From NCBI GenBank assembly GCA_034766995.1, contig CM068313.1, forward strand, positions 37,639,996 to 37,703,995: DNA of 64,000 nt. The letters are read 5' to 3'. Below are positions 63,576 to 64,000 of the stretch, one piece after another. The stretch's first letter is position 1; every line of letters begins with the position of its first letter. The notes under the pieces are model-generated. The model saw nothing but the letters and a program-made list of their open reading frames with translations. It searched no databases and had not been told where the DNA came from. This stretch comes from Acanthacorydalis orientalis (Eukaryota > Arthropoda > Insecta > Megaloptera > Corydalidae). The translations under genes were made by a program, and so were the position numbers.

Positions 63576-64000
63576 GCATGAACATTTGTTTTAAAAGTTA
63601 CATATTTCACACAGTATTCAAAAAAAAATCATTCGTTAGCCGCACACATATGCATTTATCCAATCAACAATTTAGCACTTATCATTAACATCATGTATTC
63701 AAGCCCAGTATTGGTAAAAGTCAATAAATAATAAAGTACTTTTGCCACAAGCTATGTGATAAATATTAAACGATTCGCAAACAAAAATGGCATTGATAAG
63801 TTAATTTTTAGATTAGGTATATAGCGGATTTTAAACAAGCAGTATGCCAATATGTTGTAAACATAAAATAGACAAATTTATTTATACTTTGATCACGAAT
63901 TATCTACCTTAATAAAATATTTTTCGATAAAATACAGTACCGAATATTGTTATCGAACGAATTTAAAATGTTTTACATTTCATTCAAGAAAATAAGATAA

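Noticed and set aside
1..64000. CRISPR array, telomere repeats, rRNA or clear tRNA genes, bacterial operon signals
   Set aside because: No regularly spaced repeats with unique spacers, no TTAGG/TTAGGG arrays, no conserved RNA gene motifs, and no dense coding. The window is eukaryotic nuclear DNA.

Overview
This window looks like nuclear DNA of an AT-rich invertebrate animal. It is A+T dominated (roughly four fifths by eye), crowded with (TA)n microsatellites, and littered with degraded cut-and-paste transposons of the mariner, Tc1/mariner-like and hAT groups. The clade cannot be fixed from the sequence. The mariner types and the base composition would suit an insect (possibly a hymenopteran) or another AT-rich invertebrate; a cephalopod is a weaker alternative. 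I found no convincing host protein-coding gene, tRNA, rRNA or CRISPR array. Nearly all open frames over 60 codons are (TA)n read as Tyr-Ile repeats or chance frames in AT-rich DNA. The window is best read as a gene desert or the inside of a very large intron.

Layout. 0-6 kb holds a solo mariner end (1.7 kb), an internally deleted mariner (2.9-3.3 kb), a diverged 95-bp direct repeat, and a GC-headed dispersed repeat carrying tandem E-box/CCAAT units (4.85-5.2 kb). 6-15 kb holds a 300-bp direct duplication, two members of a foldback family (7.15-7.6 and 14.7-14.95 kb), a hAT MITE with an exact 8-bp target duplication (9.56 kb), a second GC-headed repeat copy, and one 78-codon frame of non-repetitive composition. 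15-31 kb is microsatellite desert with two DNA-binding-domain-only mariner derivatives (17.8 and 30.4 kb), a palindromic MITE (26.5 kb) and a MITE embedded in a TA tract (29.3 kb). 31.8-34.4 kb has two islands of more balanced, CpG-containing composition, one with a perfect 17-bp-arm hairpin; these are the best candidates for host function. 35-51 kb has two more DNA-binding-only mariner copies (35.2 and 43.3 kb), a third GC-headed repeat (36.4 kb), a decayed Tc1/mariner-superfamily transposase (37.7-38.7 kb) and the most complete mariner transposase pseudogene (49.7-50.7 kb). 51-64 kb holds a large TA/TATG tract at 52.9 kb, then about 6 kb almost free of microsatellites, then ordinary AT-rich DNA.

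All seven recognisable transposase relics read on the minus strand. None could make an active enzyme: each has stops, frameshifts, a lost start, a deleted catalytic domain or a replaced catalytic residue. The strongest leads are the short mariner derivatives that keep only the DNA-binding domain between near-intact ends, the repeated nesting of (TA)n tracts inside or beside MITEs, and an excess of T7A7-type self-complementary blocks.
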